The notes under the pieces were generated by a model that was given only the letters and a program-made list of their open reading frames with translations, was not told the DNA's origin and made no database searches. A stretch of 64,000 bases of DNA from Siderastrea siderea (lineage: Eukaryota > Cnidaria > Anthozoa > Scleractinia > Rhizangiidae): positions 15,753,131 through 15,817,130 of the forward strand of contig OZ034972.1 of NCBI GenBank assembly GCA_964030785.1, in the 5' to 3' direction. Below, in pieces: positions 60,173-64,000 of this stretch; within the stretch, counting starts at the first letter, position 1, and each line of letters opens with the position of its first letter. The position numbers and the translations under genes were made by a program.

Positions 60173-61064
60173 GTAAAAAGCTATTCTGATATTTCTTTTT
60201 AGATTGTTAAATTATGGAATTAGATTGAGTACAGATACATTTCAAATTTGATTTCCTCCCCAGAAAGAACGCGCCACGCGGTGGGGTTATATCGTGTCTG
60301 AGCGCTTTTCAGAGGATCAAATTTATTTTTCAATCAAACAGTCATAACCCTCCACGAAACTCAAGATCGATTAACTAGTGAACAACAGATTAACCTCGCG
60401 GCAAATTTCACGGTGTAAGTTGTCCCTTCAGGGCCAAGCTAAAGGAAAATTGCCATGTTTTTATTTTGTCGTACTAAGTAGTAGTAGTTTGAATTAACTT
60501 GATCTCGTGATCATAATGCTTATTACGCACGCGAACTGAATGAACGAAATATTAAAATACATGAAAATCAATTATTCATGTACAACTTTTAACTTATTAT
60601 TTTACAATTCAAATGCATTTCAAAACATCGCCGTAACAACAGTTTTGAGGCGCAAGTTCAATATTCGTGGTCAATTATTGAGTAAAAATCCCACGCACTT
60701 GAACGATTAAAAAGTCGGAAAACTGTTTAAACAAATTGACTTGGGATTCACAAATGCACCTGAACAGACGAATACGTCAAAACAGAAATTAAAACTGCAT
60801 TGTCCTGAAATTACAAAAACGTTTTGGGAAAATTGTGTTGTTTTGCTTAAAGTATGTTAATTCAGGAAAAGGCACAAAGAGAAAACAATATGAGGTATAA
60901 AGAAATACAGATTGTGCGAGGACAATCATTGGAATGGAACGGACTTGGAATCGCAGGATTAATATTAGAAGAATAATTTTACATACATACAAACACACAT
61001 CATTTTTATTTTATCTCAAATTTACAGAGTAACTAAATAAGCTAATATCTCTGAGAACAATAAA
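60173..61064. other. SLC6-like gene intron 3, proximal part
   Basis: Nothing recognised; the expected TM2 exon is not here. Confidence 0.45.
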
Positions 61065-61560
61065 CAACAAGAAAGCCCAATGGGCATTCTAACTGGCCAT
61101 TCTGACCCTCCCCACCCCTAGGTCTCACAAATGTTAGTGCGATCCTTTATTTATATGAACCGGCATGACAAAAAGTGTGATTGTGTGACACAATATTTTG
61201 ACTATAGCGTTACTGGATGATGTAATGTTTAAACTCTGATGACTCAGCTTATCTTTATTATCGCTTTTATTTCTGCTGAAAAACGCAAATTCACTCAAAC
61301 GTTGAATGTCAGTATAAATTCGTCCACAACTGAGAATGCTTACACAGGGACGATGAAGTATTTACTGTTGTGCTTAGACCGTAAATACAAACAGTGAACA
61401 TACCAGTAGAATCAAAATATAACGCTTGATAAACGCGAGCTCGAGCAGATCGTCAGAGTCTGGGGCAGTTAAGGCATATCTCATGACGTGATGTTTAAAT
61501 CCGGTTTGCTAACCCGGGAATCCTCATGCAAATTGAACAAGTTGACTGGAAACAGCTAAG
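61065..61560. repeat. Dispersed repeat family A, copy 2
   Basis: The first 340 bp match 1354-1700 closely (AAGAAAGCCCAATGGGCATT, GTGTGACACAATATTTTGAC, CCACAACTGAGAATG). The next 150 bp (CATGACGTGATGTTTAAATC, CGGTTTGCTAAC) match the right part of the copy ending at 63780, showing the family unit is about 500 bp. Confidence 0.8.
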
Positions 61561-63059
61561 TACCAGACTATGCACTTACAAAATTACCTCAAACCCAACC
61601 AACACCACACGCAAACCACACGCATCACTCGATAATATTCAGTTATTTTCTATCTTAAAGACTCGTAACAGCTACCTTATTAATTGATCTTCTTATTAAT
61701 GACTGATTCCTTCCTTCGTCTTTAGGCAATTCAAATCAACTTCTCCCCTCAAATAAACACTCATCTCTCCCCCTTCTCAAGAACTATGATGTATCGATGG
61801 TGAAATCCACTAATTGCATCATCATACTAGTGCCAATCCCTTCTCTTCCTAAGCCACCGTTCCTTACCGTGTAATAAGCTGCAAACTCAGCTGCCGTTTC
61901 TCTCCTCTGCGAAATACTGGTTACCCAATGAGAAAACTTGCAATCCACTGCGGAAACCATCCCCCCATAAAATGCCAAGGGAAACTGCCTCTCACGCAAC
62001 ACAATATTACACCGCTGCTATACAAAACGCAACTTTCAAAGCAAATCGCACTCACAGAAGCATGATAATTTATGCTCCTCACATTCACAAATCCTTCCAC
62101 TCCCACATTTTTACATCCCTCAAAATGTCAATCCCCATAACAAAACTCCTGTGCTAAAAAAATTTTCACCATAACCACTAACTAGATCAGACAACACAGC
62201 CAATTTGGCATTCAATCCTATTAGCTGCTTTACTCAGTTGTGCATGCGTTATACAAGACAAATACTGAAACCCCATACTTAACAACCCTTCACCGTTCAT
62301 ATCTTAAATACTGTAAATTAAAAGACAAGAACACACGAAGGTAACAGTCAGCAGACTAACATGCGCATGCGTCTTATATAAGACAGTACCGCTCTTGAGT
62401 GCCCGCACCACAAACTTTAGAGCATTTTGTTCGTATGTTAAGCCAACTGACCATCAAGAAAACATAGGCCCGCAATGCGTGCAGAACCGACGAAGTGTTG
62501 GTTCGTCTCGAAAAGAAAGGAAGCGAGGCGTGCGTGACTGAAGGTTCGATAACATTCAAACATCTGTAACAGCACGTTGCAGTAAAAGTGTGTAACTGTA
62601 ACTAACGCTGAAATTTGACCAACTGAAAAGGCGATCAATACCCTGGAAAGGACGTCAACTGAATTATTTACCCTCTCCTCATCAAACATAGCTCCACAGA
62701 CTATGCCCATGACCTCATCCATTCTTCACTCAAGACCATTTTTCGCTGTCTTTTGGTCGGTCTTCCTCAAAACCCTGAACAAAAAGGCCATCACAATTCT
62801 CAAAACAGACGCATTTCAAAAAATGGGCGATAATTTTCCCAATATAAAAGTAACCACATCTTTAAGATTGATCAGTATGGGCACAGCAACAGCCCAAAAG
62901 AATTGAACTTTTCCCCACACCTGGGAACCACGCTTTGTGCACAGTTTCCTTTAATCATGTTAAGGGCTCTTTAAGCCAAATTGTGAACGCAAATACGAAA
63001 TAAATCATTGCTATGCTCTATCGTACAGGTTACAAGAAAGCGCATTATAGGCATTTACC
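61561..63059. other. SLC6-like gene intron 3, distal part
   Basis: No exon or element ends found. Overlapping open frames on both strands at 62374-62722 lack protein-like pattern. Confidence 0.35.
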
Positions 63060-63780
63060 AGTCGTTTTGACCCACTCCACCCTCGATTAATGTTTTTACT
63101 TGGCTCAACGTGCCATGCTAACTGGCGTAACGAAAATTGTGACAGTATTTTGCCCTTTGCGTTACCGAATGACGTTATGTTTAAAATCTGATGACTCAGC
63201 TCATCTGTCTTATCGCTTTGAATATTTAATTTTGTTGAATTAAACTAAAAAAATAAATGTTGATATACATTTGTCCACAACTGAACATGCTTTTACGGAG
63301 AGTTGTAAGCAATGTATTTATATACTGTTGTGAATAGGGCATTATAAAAACATGATTATCGATAAAGATAAACACATCGTCAGAATCTCAACGTGCTAAC
63401 CGGCGTGACAAAAATTGTGACAGCATTTTGTCTTTTGCGTTACCGAATGACGTAATGTTTAAAATCGGATGACTCAGCTCATCTGTCTTATCGCTTTGAA
63501 TATTTTGTTAAATTAAAATAAAAATTTAAAGATATATTTGGCCACAACTGAACCTGCCGTTATCGAGAGTTGTGAGCGAAGCATTTAAATACTGTTGTGA
63601 ATATGGCACTATAAAAACATGATTTTCGATCTGGAGAAATTGGTAAAAAGCGAAGTCGTCGCTTTATCTCAAACACGTTAAAGCATGTCTTATGACGTAA
63701 TCGTTAAATCCGGTTTGCTCTTCCGGAGTTTGCAAGTCAGTGTCTCGAACTCTAAATCGAACAAATAGGTTCAAAACCAA
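63060..63780. repeat. Dispersed repeat family A, copies 3 and 4 in tandem
   Basis: Two units, 63060-63385 and 63386-63780, share GACAGYATTTTG, CGTTACCGAATGACGT, TGATGACTCAGCTCATCTGT (with one change), TTATCGCTTTGAATATTT and CTGTTGTGAATA. The second continues into the family's right part (TTAAATCCGGTTTGCTCTTC). Confidence 0.8.
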
Positions 63781-64000
63781 AAAGTAAAGCAGAAAAATTA
63801 AAAAGAGTAACTGGTATATAATTCCGGGCCGCTTATACTATCCAAGAAGACCCAGCCTCGTGTAGTAATTCATTTCCCACCTTCGAATAACCTTTCTTAA
63901 CGTTGGCAGCTGGATACTTTCCGAGTATTAAACAGGTAAACATAACCACAACAACATACACCAGAATTTTCCTCTCATAACATTTACTGAGAACGATTCT

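Overview
This 64 kb window is eukaryotic nuclear DNA. It looks like an animal genome rich in introns and transposons, most likely an anthozoan cnidarian (stony coral or sea anemone). I infer this from conserved metazoan proteins whose genes carry vertebrate-like intron counts, and from many short foldback elements, Crypton-like and Harbinger-like fragments and poly-G/C-ended repeats. No operons, CRISPR arrays, rRNA genes or prokaryotic features are visible. Species cannot be fixed from the sequence alone.

Layout. (1) 769-19098, minus strand: a HIRIP3-like histone-chaperone gene, 3' end outside the window. Four exons join in phase, with a 15.7 kb second intron. That intron holds a decayed CYP3-clan cytochrome P450 (10901-12637, minus), a plus-strand exon-like relic (7857-8085), a Harbinger-like element with TTA target duplications (14297-17085), a Mutator-like element with a 9-bp target duplication (4741-6170) and several foldback repeats. 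(2) 19278-29552, plus strand: a complete PLRG1 gene (spliceosomal NineTeen-complex WD40 protein), 14 coding exons, 512 aa. It is head to head with HIRIP3, with 179 bp between the two start codons. (3) 31275-33520, minus strand: a complete RPS23 (uS12) gene in three exons, convergent with PLRG1. (4) 34030-50850: no intact host gene found. It is a graveyard of TIR elements, three related 9-bp-TSD foldback MITEs, an internally deleted Crypton-like gene, a diverged local duplication and a TTAA-flanked element with very long TIRs. (5) 50856 to beyond the window end, plus strand: the 5' part of an SLC6-family sodium-coupled transporter. Three exons join in phase and reach TM1; its introns hold a 9-bp-TSD element with an internal palindromic array and several copies of a dispersed repeat also found near the window start.

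The host genes are ordinary housekeeping functions (histone deposition, splicing, translation) plus one membrane transporter; they do not form a pathway. I see no convincing undescribed biological system. The most informative observations are structural: a MITE insertion with its paralogous empty site in the same window, a Crypton-like gene reduced to its two ends, a tandem duplication spanning a PLRG1 splice donor, a nested P450 relic in HIRIP3, and an unidentified coding-like exon.
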